A stretch of DNA of 64,000 bases from Daphnia carinata (taxonomy: Eukaryota > Arthropoda > Branchiopoda > Diplostraca > Daphniidae), in the NCBI RefSeq assembly GCF_022539665.2, contig NC_081335.1, forward strand, positions 496,001 through 560,000, in the 5' to 3' direction. Position 1 is the stretch's first letter; the number at the start of each line of letters is the position of its first letter. A model generated the notes under the pieces. It did not search any database and had not been told where the DNA came from. It was given only the letters and a program-made list of their open reading frames with translations. Positions 12,084 through 23,538 of this stretch are shown here, piece by piece. The translations under genes were made by a program, and so were the position numbers.

Positions 12084-13654
12084 TCAAACGTTACATGTCG
12101 GCACGTTGTAAGGCCAATCACACAATTGGTAAGCAGGATTAAAGACGAGACCACCCGGACATTCCTACAGAAAAAAATAATCATGTAACGCATATTTTAT
12201 AATGAACTATGACCAATTTCACTTACGACAAGTACAACGTCTTGCCTGCTGCACGCGTAATAGGACGTGCAGGATAACGGATTGGGGAAGTTGCCGTCAA
12301 TGTTTGCGGGACACGTAAACACTGGGCATCCACTTAAAGCATCCGGATTCAGGTCGGTAAACAATGTCGAATTGGAGCATTGGCCACCATCAATGACGGG
12401 CAATAGGTTTCGTTTGTAATAAATCAGCCAAGCCAAGTGGCAATCACACTCAATGGGATCTGCATAGTTCCAGTGTGTTTAATAAAACATTTTTATTTTT
12501 AAAAACTATTGAAATAGAAAACCTACTTTGGAACAGTGATACGCTTCCGTAGCCAGCTTGCACCATTCCCTCCAACATGACTTGAAAGACGTAAGATTCA
12601 AAGTGAGTCAAACTGTTCTGGTGCAGGTAAACCAAGCCAAACCTGTGCGCTATTGCAAATCATAAAAATGTTTGAAAACGAAATGAAATCGAAATTGAAT
12701 TTTAAATATGCCACCTCCAAAAGCGCTGGGCTCTATGGTTCGGATGTTATTGTTTCCTAAATGAAGGTAGCTGACGTCACCATAAAAAGCCAAGGAACGT
12801 GTGACAATCAAGTCAATCTTATTGTTTGCCATCATCAACTGGCTTAGTTTACTGAAGGACGATATCATTGCTGGGATCCTCGTTAATCGATTATTGTACA
12901 ATCTCAGCTCTTCTAGTGATTCGAGCGAAGACAGCGCCAAGGCTTTCAAAACATTCGACACGGCAAGATCGTTCATGTCGTTGTCGTACAAGTAGAGAAT
13001 GCGCAATCCAGGCAAAGCCACAGCATCGCTGTCCAGCAAGTTCTCAAATCCACGAGAATTGAGGATGGAAATGTAATACAAGCTGGACTGAGACGGGATG
13101 CCCAAAAAACTGGTGAAATTTCTCGAATTGTAGATGTTAAGGCTGGTCATGTCTCCGAAGCCGGACAAGAACATGAAATTCCGCTGCTGGATGAGATAAC
13201 AGCCGTTGATCGTGACAGTTTTCGTGAAATTCGCCGAAGAGATGAAAGCATTGTCGTTGATTTGCAACTCGTAAGAAGCCTCCAGGCAGTTAATTATAAT
13301 TCCGCTTGCACGTGAATTACCAAGTAAATTATCTGGGATGCCGTTCGTTTCGTTAAAGGCCGTCGTCAATCTGAACGAAGCGAGATCTTGAGGTGTTGTG
13401 CGATTGAACAATGATTTAACTTGTTCGATGGGCACCTGATCGCAAATAACATCCCACCTTCCCGTCGACGAATCGCACGTACACGGCGTGTAATCTTCAG
13501 TGCAAACAGCTCGCTCCCCGTTAACCGAGGTCAGTATCACTAACTAAACAATCGATAACCAAACAATATTGAAAAGTTCGCGTTCAATTTCAATTAGTTG
13601 TGAGGAACTTACCAGTAGACTGAGCACTAGACATTTCAGTTGCATCTTCGTCAT
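12084..13654 (-). CDS. Secreted LRR protein B with C-terminal chitin-binding domain (435 aa)
   Basis: Exons: 13613-13654, 12715-13543, 12527-12649, 12227-12459, 12084-12164, giving 436 codons in frame. A signal peptide (MTKMQLKCLVLSLLLVILTSVNG) leads into an LRRNT-like cap (CTEDYTPCTCD), degenerate LRRs, and an LRRCT (NPIECDCHLAWLIYYK). Unlike its two relatives it has an extra exon and extends into a six-cysteine module: CPVFTCPANIDGNFPNP, SCTSYYACS, then VECPGGLVFNPAYQLCDWP, ending PTCNV. This is the peritrophin-A / type 2 chitin-binding (CBM14) pattern, including the aromatic YYAC and LVFNP segments. The protein is therefore likely an extracellular chitin-associated LRR protein. Exon 3's acceptor (GCAATAG) was chosen because it alone keeps the frame. 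Confidence 0.87.
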
Positions 13655-14281
13655 GTCGTTGGAATTAAGAGCACTTTGGTCTGCAATCTTACCGACGTCC
13701 AAATGTTTCCAGTTCTCACTGGCCATTTGCCTTTTAACGGATAAGCGCTTGTCCGGGTCCGTTGTATCTTTAACAATCGAGTTGAGTTAAGCTGATTGCG
13801 CGACCACTAACTGTGTCGATGCGATAGATGAAAGTGTCAACGATAAACATTTTGAAAATCTTTGGCTTTTCGAGTCACGTGAGTAGCTTATGCATCGTCA
13901 AACAAAAAGGTTTGGAGAAACCCCAGTTTTTTTTCAAATTAAATAGACACATGAGTTGGTTATTGCGGTTTAACAAAATTGTGATAGACGGCTGTTTTTG
14001 TCGACTTTGTGCACCTTGATCTGTTTGGACTGCTGGTTCGCACTCAACTGGGGAAAAGGGGAAGTTTTTTCTACCTTGTCCAATTCGTTGGAAAGGTATA
14101 CCCTTACCCTACGTCATTTTCTTGCCCCTCCCTTACACGTCTGCTTTTACGTAACTTTATGTTTTCAGCGTTCTTTTGTTCTTTTCTCTCGTCACCCTTT
14201 CCCCTGCTCTATGCAAGTTTAGAGAATTAATGTCAAAGTGTTGTGAGATAAATTTGTATTACATAACATTTAACGGATCGA
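13655..14281. other. Intergenic region without a recognisable gene
   Basis: Several overlapping short frames on both strands are low-complexity or hydrophobic and share no family. It presumably includes the promoter of LRR gene B, although no clear TATA box was seen. Confidence 0.5.
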
Positions 14282-14797
14282 TCACCGGACTTCATTTTTT
14301 CGCAAACTTTGGAACTTGAGCAAGGTGTTGAAAAGCGCTGTTCCAGCCGAACGCCAATCAATTGAGGTGCTACTAGCCACTGCAGGATGGTCGCTGGTCG
14401 TCGGAAAGAACGGGACCAACAAATGCGCTAAACGTTGTTGCAATTTTTGCAAGTTGTTGGAAACAAATGCAATCAATTTGAGAGCGATTTCCATTAAATA
14501 AGTCACTACTAATTTCCAATCGATTGTTGAAGGCTTTTCAACCAAATTCTCAGCTGACCGTTTCACCATTCGGCTGGTAGTTTCTCCGGTCATGGATTCA
14601 TCCGTCTTTGCTTGTACGGCCGTTAACTCTTGAGTAGGATCGTCATTGCTCGTGTGATGATGAGGCCGATGAATTCGGGATACTTTAGAAATGCTTTTGG
14701 TAGTAGATACTTGTTGATGAGACAGTGTAGTGGCCCGGCTCTCATTTTGGGCCGCCAATAAAATTAAGAGAGAGACGCAAGCAGCTAAAGATCTCAT
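14282..14797 (-). CDS. Unrecognised secreted protein with dibasic processing site (171 aa)
   Basis: A single coding exon. The start is placed at 14797 (MRSLAACVSLLILLAAQNESRA, a clear signal peptide) and not at the upstream ATG at 14833. A short 5'-UTR intron (donor GTAAGT near 14877, acceptor GTAG near 14807) removes the upstream ATG. The mature region is Ser/Thr/His-rich, then has MVKRSAENL, a candidate furin-type cleavage site near residue 80. A mildly amphipathic C-terminal half follows. Only the signal peptide supplies a cysteine, so a disulphide-stabilised fold is unlikely. It could be a prohormone-like or structural secreted protein. No family is recognised. Confidence 0.6.
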   Translation of the reverse strand: MRSLAACVSLLILLAAQNESRATTLSHQQVSTTKSISKVSRIHRPHHHTSNDDPTQELTAVQAKTDESMTGETTSRMVKRSAENLVEKPSTIDWKLVVTYLMEIALKLIAFVSNNLQKLQQRLAHLLVPFFPTTSDHPAVASSTSIDWRSAGTALFNTLLKFQSLRKNEVR

Positions 14798-14949
14798 GGC
14801 AGAATTATCTACGATGTCAAGTTTGAGATTCATTTATTATTTAGCAATTGGATGTTCAGTTAATTGTAGGGACTTACGATGTAAAGGCCGAAGTGGAGAT
14901 GTTGATGTCAAGTTGAAGACTGTGATGAAACCAGCTCTGTTTTACCTTG

Positions 14950-14956
14950 TTTTATA
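14950..14956 (-). promoter_or_regulatory. TATA box of the 14282-14797 gene
   Basis: TATAAAA (in GGTATAAAACAAGG) on the minus strand, upstream of a plausible 5'-UTR exon that ends at a GTAAGT donor near 14877. The same GGTATAAAA core precedes the neighbouring proline-rich genes. Confidence 0.6.
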
Positions 14957-16041
14957 CCTAAAATATGTTGACCTTCTTCTAGAGAAGACAGCAGCAAGGT
15001 CATCATTGAGAATCCTCGTATGTCCATGACCTTTAGTAGAGTTTTAAAGCTTCTCGGACGTGCTTGCATAACAACCTCGGTGGAGGTCGCTGAATGGCCA
15101 TCTTTCATGTGGGCTTTGCTCCTAGAGTGTTATTTGTATTTTTATTATTCCTCCTATTTTTATCAGTAAGGCTTTTTTGTTTTTGTTGAGATTACAAACA
15201 GAGGTTTGTTTTTAGGTCGTGCTGGCAGCGTTTCGTACCCAGCGATTTGTGAGAAAATGTGCGGTAGCTTAAAATTTGTTGATATTCGATTTAATTTTCG
15301 TGCAGGTCAAGCTGTTTAACATACCAGTTGATTTAGCATCTCACATGCCTGGAGATGTTATCGGATTAAAGACTTTGTTTACCAATTTTTTGGTGAGCGT
15401 TATCGGTATGACGCACAACATTTTAGGGAACGCAATCAAACTAAAGGTGAGGCAGGTGTAGGATTAAAGTATAGATTTAGGTGGGATTTAGCATATACTT
15501 TACGGTGCTCGATTTAACTGATGTGGTACGATGAAGCTGTTTACGATTCACATCGTTCAGCTAAGTCTTCTTTCCGAAGCTTTCTAATTAATGCACACGA
15601 ACTATTTCTACAAGGTTGGTTTTAAGATGACGCACTTTATGTCAAAGGAAATGTTGTCCCATTAGCGAAATGGAACCAGGTGTTTGGTTAAAAAAACCGT
15701 TTCATCTAACAGGACCTACAATTTTCTTTTTGTTCTATTTAAGTAGCGTGAAGCTGTAGCGTTGTTTTGAAAAGGTAAGAGGAAAAAAAACAATTGCTGA
15801 TGCATTTTCGTAATTTGAATATATTTTCTATTGATTTAGCAATTTTCATAGAGGTACTAAAAAAACAGTAGCTCCATCAACGGAAATCTTTTAATAGAAT
15901 TCAAATTTGAAAAACTGCAATGTAATTTTTCGAATAGCATGAAAAAAATGTTTACTTGAAGTATTCAGGGTTTCCTTTATCCGTGTTGTATCGCTGTTGG
16001 TAGTGGCTAGGCGAGATTTGGATTTTCAAAGCTTCTGGAGC
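14957..16041. other. Intergenic region without a recognisable gene
   Basis: AT-rich, with no domain, repeat or RNA gene seen. It contains the 3' flank of the first proline-rich gene. Confidence 0.5.
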
Positions 16042-16922
16042 CTAGGCCATAATCATACCATCATCTTCTGCTTCCGCTTCTTGGCGTGATTCTACAACCA
16101 CTGCATCTTCTTCTTCTTGGCGTGATTCCACAATAAAAGCATCCTCTTCTTCAGCCTGATCAAAGCTAGCCTCGGAGTCGTCGGTTGCAACATCCGCGAC
16201 GTCATTAGTGGTAGCAGCCTCAGTGTCATTGGTGGTAGCATCGGCGGACTCGCTGGGGGTAGCAGGCTCTTGTTCTTGGGTCTTGTTGGCCTTTGCTTCA
16301 ACAGCAATATCTTTAGTTTTCAATTTCTTATCGAAGCAGTCCGTGTCAAAAAGACATGGGTCCTCTGCGTTGGCGAGTAGTTGAGAAAAAAGTTCGGCAA
16401 AGATGATGTCCTCATTGCTATTCTCGTTGCGGTTAATGTTGATGTTGGTGTTGTCGGATTGGGGTTGCATCACCCACGGACGATTGGGGCGCTGAGGCTT
16501 TGGGCGGTGAGTCGAGGGGCGTTGAGGCTTGGGATGTTGAGGCTTGGGCTTGTAAGGTGTTGGGCGTTGGGGCTTTGGACGGTAAGGCAAAGGATGTTGG
16601 GGTTTAGGGTGGTATGGCAAAGGATGGATGGGCTTAGCATGGTAAGGCAAAGGAGGTTGGGGCTTGGGATGGTAAGGCTGAGGACGATAGGGCTTGGGGG
16701 GATGGGGTTTGACGTGGTAAGATGGCGGCCGATATGGAAGTGGTAGATGTCCTCCATGCGACGGAACACGACGTTCATCCGCATGAACATAGACCAAACA
16801 AACGGCCAGGAAAATAGCTGCTGAAGCCTGTGAAATTCATACAAGACAAATCGTTGGAGATGATGGATTCATAAACTGCACATCTAAAGTAATAATGAAT
16901 TAAATTTTACCGAGAATTTCAT
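16042..16922 (-). CDS. Proline-rich secreted protein, copy 1 (265 aa)
   Basis: Two exons: 16911-16922 (MKFS) and 16042-16827. The signal peptide spans the intron (MKFS + ASAAIFLAVCLVYVHA). Residues about 22-115 are a tandem proline/lysine/histidine/tyrosine repeat built on P-Y-x-P-K-P-Q units. Then come an Asn-rich NTNININRNENSN segment, a two-cysteine motif (EDPCLFDTDCFDKKLK) and an acidic Ala/Thr/Glu tail with ESRQEEEDA repeats. Basic repeat plus acidic tail suggests an extracellular structural protein (cuticle, silk or adhesive type), but no named family is recognised. The last residues (GMIMA) and 3' flank differ from copies 2 and 3, so this copy lies at the edge of the tandem duplication. 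Confidence 0.85.
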
Positions 16923-17007
16923 GTTTTTTCGTGGAGAAGGAACTGCTTGGTTGTTGCAGAAGAGATGAGGAAGGCAAGTCTGCTGCATTTCCATCGAGTT
17001 TCACCTT

Positions 17008-17015
17008 CTTTTATA
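17008..17015 (-). promoter_or_regulatory. TATA box of proline-rich copy 1
   Basis: TATAAAAG within GGTATAAAAGAAGGTGAAAC, about 86 bases upstream of the ATG. It is identical in sequence and spacing to the element of copy 2, which supports function. Confidence 0.75.
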
Positions 17016-17019
17016 CCTA

Positions 17020-18610
17020 AGTGACGATGTAAGGCAGTCATTCAACACGACCTTCACGTTGGCAGTGCCTCGTTTGCAAAACGGAAAAGTACAAGAAAAT
17101 TATTTAAAACATGGAATCAATTAAAAATGCTCTCGTTAACCTAACTACCTGACACGCGATGATTTCTTCTTGTAAACACGGGGCTCCTCTGCTCATTTGT
17201 AAAACATTTGCTGCCCTTGTTTTCATAAGCAAATCTCTTAAAGAGATTGAAGAAGACGCCAATACACTGGCGAAGACCACATCCTTTTTCTTTCGTTATT
17301 TGGCCACTGAATCAACAAGAAATCCGTGTACAACTTTATCACGAAACTTGCACAAGTTAAATCACCTTTGATTGATAACGATAAAATAAAATAATTTAAA
17401 TGATTCAAATGCTACTACATTTTTTGGACTTCATTAAAAGTATGACCAAACACCCTGCCAGAGATGTGATGTCTAAGCAGAACATGCTAAACACAACGGG
17501 GTGGGTAAGCAAACGAAACAATTGATATCCATAATGGCTGCCCATTAACTCTACCTTTTTCAAAATACAGTAGCCTTGAAAATTCGTCCGTATGTCATAT
17601 GCCAATCTTTTTTCATTCCCGACAGCCTAATCTAGCGCATTCTACAATTAGTGCAGTCGAGCAATACAATTTGTTTGATTTAAACCCTATGATTTCAATT
17701 AAGCTAATGATGACGTAACGACTGATCAATGGGCACACAGTGCATTGGGTTTTAAAGTTACCTTCACATTTTGAGCTCATTCTGGAAATGTTGTAACGTT
17801 GCCACCCGTCACATCGCTTAGAAAATGTGCTTTGGCTAAGCTTGACGAAATATTTTACTGGCTGGAACACTTTGGAGAGGTTCGACGTCGAAACCATGCA
17901 CATGGAAAACACTTAAAAAATTTTGTGCTTTTAACACTTAACAAGTCCTACACCCACTTTCAAATGAACTGCAAATAACAGTCGAAGCTCCTTGCAAATC
18001 TACTAAGATCAGTCTGGCCGGTAGAGACATTCGAACGTCAATGGGCGTATCTTCAGCTTACGTGTTTGCCAAATTTACGTCATGTTCCATATTGATTTAC
18101 CTTCATACTGCGTTGCGATCACACAGATCCCCTTTCAGACTTCTAAGGATTCCCGAAGCAAGATTTTACGCAAATCATCGTATTAGTCTCTGTGCACAGA
18201 TCCTACCCGCCCCAAGACGTACAAGGGGATCATTCCACCAGAAAATGTACTTGCTTTTTTCATACTTCCTGTAGATTAATTCAACATTAAATGACTAAAG
18301 GAAATTGATGCAAAAATTTTATTCTTGATTTTGTAATTGAAATGTATTTTCCGTCAATGAAGCGCCTGCATCAACATCTTATCCATAACAAGAAATTGTG
18401 GAAATCGATATCAAAAACCAGTTACAGCACGAGGAAAGTTTTAGAGAATTTAAACTTAAAAAAAAAATGCCATTTCATAAACAAAAAAGAAGCTATTGTC
18501 GATGGGCACTAGCCTGCAAACGTCTCAGTTTAACCGGGTTCAGTATTCAGCGGTTTGGTTTTGCGTCGTCATCGTTGAACGGTGTACACGGCTTGAAAAA
18601 TAGAATCTGG
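17020..18610. repeat. Intergenic part of tandem duplication unit 1
   Basis: This 1.6 kb spacer is repeated at about 19605-21110 with high similarity, including a block around 17505-17560 (GATATCCATAATGGCTG) that also survives, decayed, near 22505-22550. Frames are open on both strands in the copies but are not conserved in register, so no gene is called. The duplication unit (gene plus spacer) is about 2.5-2.6 kb. Confidence 0.75.
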
Positions 18611-18615
18611 AATAA

Positions 18616-19506
18616 TTAAAACATCGCCATACCATCGTCTTCCTCGGCTTCGCTTTCCTGGCGTGGTTCCACAACGACGGCATCCTCTTCTTCGGTCTGC
18701 TCAGTTTGATCCAGGCTAGCCCCGTCGTCACTAGTGGCAGCATCCTCGGCTTCAGTGTTGATAATAGCCTCAATGTCATTGGTGGTAGCATCTTCGGTTT
18801 CGCTGGTGTTGGCAACCTCGGTGTCATTGGTGATGGCAGCCTCGGTGTCTTTGATGGTAGCAGCCTTTTGTTCTTCGGTCTCGTTGGCCTTTGCCTCAAC
18901 AACAACATCTTTAGTTTTCAATTTCTTATCGAAGCAGTCCATATCAAAAAGACATGGGTCCTCTCCGTTGGCGAGTAGTTGAGAGAAAAGGTCTGCAAAG
19001 ATGATGTTTGCATTGCTGTTCTCGTTGCGATTAATATTGATGTTGGTGTTTTCTGGTTGGGGGTGCATCACCCACGGACGATTGGGGCGCTGAGGCTTTG
19101 GGCGGTGAGTCGAGGGCTGTTGAGGCTTGGGATGTTGAGGCTTGGGCTTGTAAGGTGTTGGGTGTTGGGGCTTTGGACGGTAAGGTAAAGGATGTTGGGG
19201 TTTAGGGTGGTATGGCAAAGGATGGATGGGCTTAGCATGGTAAGGCAAAGGAGGTTGGGGCTTGGGATGGTAAGGCTGAGGACGATAGGGCTTGGGAGGA
19301 TGGGGTTTGACGTGGTAAGAAGGCGGCCGATATGGAAGTGGTAGATGTCCTCCATGCGACGGAACACGACGTTCATCCGCATGAACATAGACCAAACAAA
19401 CGGCCAGGAAAAGAGCTGCTGAAGCCTATGAAATTGTTGCAGTTAAGTGGGATCAATACTGGCGCACTTAAAGTTAAAATAAATTAAGTTTTACCGAGAA
19501 TTTCAT
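18616..19506 (-). CDS. Proline-rich secreted protein, copy 2 (273 aa)
   Basis: Two exons: 19495-19506 (MKFS) and 18616-19425. The leader and the P-Y-x-P-K-P-Q repeat region are almost identical to copy 1. The Asn-rich segment and the EDPCLFDMDCFDKKLK motif are kept. The acidic tail is longer, with Thr-Asn/Asp-Thr-Glu-Ala repeats, and ends in DDGMAMF. The repeat array is conserved while the tail varies in length, a pattern typical of extracellular structural proteins evolving by unequal exchange. Confidence 0.85.
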
Positions 19507-19591
19507 GTTTTTTCGTGGAGAAGGAACCGCTTGGTTGTTGCAGAAGAAATGAGGAAGGCAAGTCTGCTGAATTTCCATCGAGTTTCACCTT

Positions 19592-19599
19592 CTTTTATA
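19592..19599 (-). promoter_or_regulatory. TATA box of proline-rich copy 2
   Basis: TATAAAAG in the same context and at the same distance from the ATG (about 86 bases) as in copy 1. Confidence 0.75.
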
Positions 19600-19604
19600 C
19601 CTAA

Positions 19605-21112
19605 GTGACGATGTTTGACAGTTATTCAACACGACCTTCACGTTGGCAGTGCCTAGTGTGCAAACGAAAAAGTAGAAACAATTATTTAAAACAAGGAATC
19701 AATTAAAAATGCGCTCATTAACCTTAACTACCTGACACGCGATGATTTCCTCTTGTAAACATGGCGCTCCTCTGCTCATTTGTAAAACATTTGCTGCCCT
19801 TGTTTTCATAAGCAAATCTCTTAAAGAGATTGAAGAAGACGCCAATACACTGGCGAATGCCACATCCTTTTTCTTTCGTTATTTGGCCACTGAATCAACA
19901 AGAAACCCGTGAACAACTTCATCACGAAACTTGCACAAGTTATATCACCTTTGATTGATAACGATAAAATAAAATAATTGAAATGCTTCAAATGCTACTG
20001 CACTTTTTTGGACTTCATTAAAAGTACAACCACACACCTTGCCAGAGATGATGTCTAAACTGAACATACTAAATACAACGGGGTGGGTAAGCAAATGAAA
20101 CAATTGATATCCATAATGGCTGTCCATTAGCTCTACCTTTTTCAGAATACCATAACCTTGAAAATTCGTCCGTGTGCCATATGCCAATCTTCTTTCACGT
20201 CCGACAGCCTAATCTAGCGCCTTCTCCTATTAGTGCAGTCGAGCAATACAATTCGTTTGATTTCAACCCTATGATTTCAATTTTAGCTAACGATGACGTA
20301 ACGACTAATGAGTGGGCACGCACTGCGTTGGGTTTTAAGGTTATCTTCCCATTTTGGGCTGATTCTGGAACTGATGTAGCGTTGCCGCCCGTCACATCGC
20401 TGAGAAAATGGTTAAGCTTGATGACACATCTTATTGTCTGGAACACTTTGGAGTGGCTTGACGTCGAAACTGTGCGCATGGGAAACACGTGAAGAATTTT
20501 GCGTCCTACATCCACTTTCAAATGAAGATCAGCCTGCCCGATAGAGCCATTCGAACGTCAATGGGCGTTTCTTCAGCTTACGTGTTTGCCAAACTTACGT
20601 CATATTCCATATTGATTTACCTTCATCCTGCGTTGCAACCACGCAGACCCCCCCTTAGGCTTTTAAGGATTCCCGAAGCGAGATATTACAAAAACCATCA
20701 TGTTATTCTCTGTGCAAAGATCCTACCCGCTCCAAGACGGGCAAGTGGATTATTCCACCAGCGAATGTATGTGTTTGATACTACATGTAGATTAGTACAA
20801 AATTGAATGATTAAAGTAAATCAATACAATAATTGTAGTCTTGATTTTGTAATTGAAATGTATTTTCCGTCAATGAAGTGCCTGTATCAACATCTTATCC
20901 ATAACAAGAAATTGTGGAAATCGATATCAAAAGACAGTTGCAACACGAAATTAAACTTTCAACAAAAAATGCAATTCCATTAACAAAATAGAAGCTATTT
21001 TTGATGGGCACTAGCCAGCAAACGTCTCAGTTTAACTGGGTTCAGTATTCAGTGGTATGGTTTTGCGTCGTCATCGTTGATCGGTGTGCACGGCTTGAAA
21101 GAAATAGAATCT
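19605..21112. repeat. Intergenic part of tandem duplication unit 2
   Basis: Second copy of the spacer seen at 17020-18610, with scattered substitutions and small indels. No gene is supported. Confidence 0.75.
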
Positions 21113-21119
21113 GGAATAC

Positions 21120-21971
21120 CTAAAACATCGCCATACCATCGTCTTGCTCGACTTCGTCTTCCTGGCGTGATTCCACAACAACCGCATCCTCTTCTTCGGT
21201 CTGCTCAGGTTGATCCAGGCTAGCCTCGCCGTCACTATTGGCAGCAGCCTCGGCTTCAGTGGTGATATCAGCTTCCATGTCATTGGTGGCAGCATCTTCG
21301 GTGTCATTGATGATAGCAGCCTCGGTGTCTTTGGTGGTAGCAGCCTCTTGTTCTTGGGTCTTGTTGGCCTTTGCCTCAACAGCAATATCTTTAGTTTTCA
21401 ATTTCTTATCGAAGCAATCCATGTCAAAAAGACAGGGGTCCTCTGCGTTGGCGAGTAGCTGAGAGAAAAGCTCGGCAAAGATGATGTCCACATTGGTGTT
21501 CTCGTTGCGGTTAATGTTGATGTTGGTGTTGTCGGATTGGGGTTGCATCACCCACGGACGATTGGGGCGCTGAGGCTTTGGGCGGTGAGTCGAGGGGCGT
21601 TGAGGCTTGGGATGTTGAGGCTTGGGCTTGTAAGGCGTTGGGGGTTGGGGCTTTGGGTGGTAAGGCAACGGATGGATGGGCTTAGGATGGTAAGGCAAAG
21701 GATGTTGGGGCTTGTGATGGTAAGGCAGAGGACGATAGGGATTGGGGGGATGGGGTTTGACGTGGTAAGAAGTCGGCCGATATGGAAGTGGTCGATTTCC
21801 TCCATACGACTGAGTCCGACGTTCATCTGCATGGACATAGACCAAACAAACGGCCAGGAAAATAGCTGCTGAAGCCTGTGAAATTCATACAAGAGAAACC
21901 ATTGCAGCTAATTGGGCTCATAAATGGCAAATTTAAAGTTAAAGTAAATAAAATTTTACCGAGAATTTCAT
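21120..21971 (-). CDS. Proline-rich secreted protein, copy 3 (251 aa)
   Basis: Two exons: 21960-21971 (MKFS) and 21120-21875, totalling 256 codons by coordinates. The proline-rich array is shorter than in copies 1 and 2 by about two repeat units. The N-terminus of the mature protein differs slightly (DERRTQSYGGNRP). The cysteine motif EDPCLFDMDCFDKKLK and acidic tail ending DDGMAMF match copy 2. The protein length is therefore 255 residues if both borders are right. Confidence 0.83.
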
Positions 21972-22053
21972 GTTGTTTCGTGGAGAAAGAACTGCTTGGT
22001 TATTGCAGAAGAGATGAGGAAGGTCTGCTGAATTTCCATCGATTTTCGTTCTC

Positions 22054-22061
22054 CTTTTATA
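22054..22061 (-). promoter_or_regulatory. TATA box of proline-rich copy 3
   Basis: TATAAAAG about 83 bases upstream of the ATG, matching copies 1 and 2. Sequence further upstream diverges from them. Confidence 0.7.
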
Positions 22062-23538
22062 CCTAAGAGACGATGTTTAATGGTCGTGCGACACGGGCAT
22101 CATAGCGAAATACGTAAATCGTTAACAAGTCATTGGAAAAAAAATAGAGTGAAAGAACACTAGTTTACCTAATTATCCATTTTATAAAGGATTATTTTCA
22201 AGCAATTAAAGAGTTCCCCAGTTTAATTCGTTAAACAAAGTCAACCTTGTTCGCTTGTCGAATGTTCTTAGATTGCTGAAAAATCAAGTATTCGTTGAAG
22301 GTCGTGTCTTTTGCCTTGTTAAATGGCCACGATAAGAAAATAGTAGAATTTGAATTCAAAGAAAATTTACCCATCTCGTACAGCTTCGCTATTATGTATC
22401 CAATTAATGAATGGCGTGGACTAAAAAGGCCACCACTCCATTTTGGCTCTTGGGCGGAAGTTGGTCTTACGTAACGTCGAGCGACTCAACGCAGAGGAGA
22501 GGGTAAGCACATGAAAACAAATGATATCCATAATGGCTGCCCGATATACCTTTTCAAGCTTTGAAAAGCAAATATCCACACATCCAATCCTTGGAGAACC
22601 GTTTGACCGGACAGTTGGGTCCAACTTGTGCTCCACTTCAGTGGGCTATTTTTTTAAAAACACGATCGCTAATAAAAATCAGGTATTTAATTTTTCACAT
22701 TACCATCATCTTTCTTCATCAGGACGTATGTCAAACTTGGTTGTAAGTGTCGAAAGCAAAACGTTATGGAAAAAGGAATGCAGTACTTACGTGAAATTCG
22801 ATAGATCTGGAAATGGAACGTCGGATACGTCGATAAGAATGACCGTCTTTTGATGATCCTTTGTCGCAGTCTGTTGGGAAAATTCTGATCACTGTACTGC
22901 AGTGTCTTTTCAATGTTGTCAAACTGCGTTCGTTTTTCGAATCAATACAATGAAATGTTCAAAGGTTATTGTACATTTACGTAAATAGTAAGAAACCTAG
23001 TTGTTAAAAATAAGACAACTCACTTCTTACAGAATTCGATGCAGGAAAATCGCTAAACCAAAGTCACTAAAAAAAATGTTGATTTCGATGGCTGTGGGGT
23101 TATCGCAATAATCACGTCATATACAATCGCAAAACATTTCCGCCGTCCAGGCGTGTTTTCGATGTCATTGACCCGTCGTCTTCCAAAGCCGTCTTCTCCA
23201 CTAAAACTTAAAAACATACACAGTAATACGTATTCTTTTTATTTAACATCTAAAAAAGTTATTGAAAAATCCCTGTCAAATGAAAAAAAGAAGAGAAAAG
23301 AATCCTGATAATCTACACAAATTAAATAGTGTTTGAGTTTAAGAGATCGATGTGCCAACTATCGGCAACTGTATATTAAAACGAAAGCAGTGTTTTTTTG
23401 CAATACACTCTCTAAACTCTACGAAAAAGAAAAGAAAAATGATGCGTATTATTCTCTATAGATGAGTATTTAGAATAATGTGTACCGCAAGGTAGAACTC
23501 TGCTTGGTCTAAGGTTGAACGATAGCGTTTCTTCCCGT
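22062..23538. other. Intergenic region with decayed traces of the duplicated spacer
   Basis: Around 22440-22560 there are recognisable remnants of the spacer repeated at 17.5 and 20.1 kb. The rest shows no gene. Confidence 0.5.

Noticed and set aside
14798-14833. Upstream start of the 14.3 kb secreted protein
   Set aside because: It lies in a likely 5'-UTR intron, and its residues would bury the signal peptide.
16092-16746. Long open frames on both strands across the proline-rich genes
   Set aside because: They are shadows of a strongly biased repeat sequence, recur in every copy for that reason, and lack leaders of their own.
20172-20521. Plus- and minus-strand frames of about 106 codons in the duplicated spacer
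   Set aside because: The matching frames in the first spacer copy are shifted or interrupted, so neither is conserved as protein.
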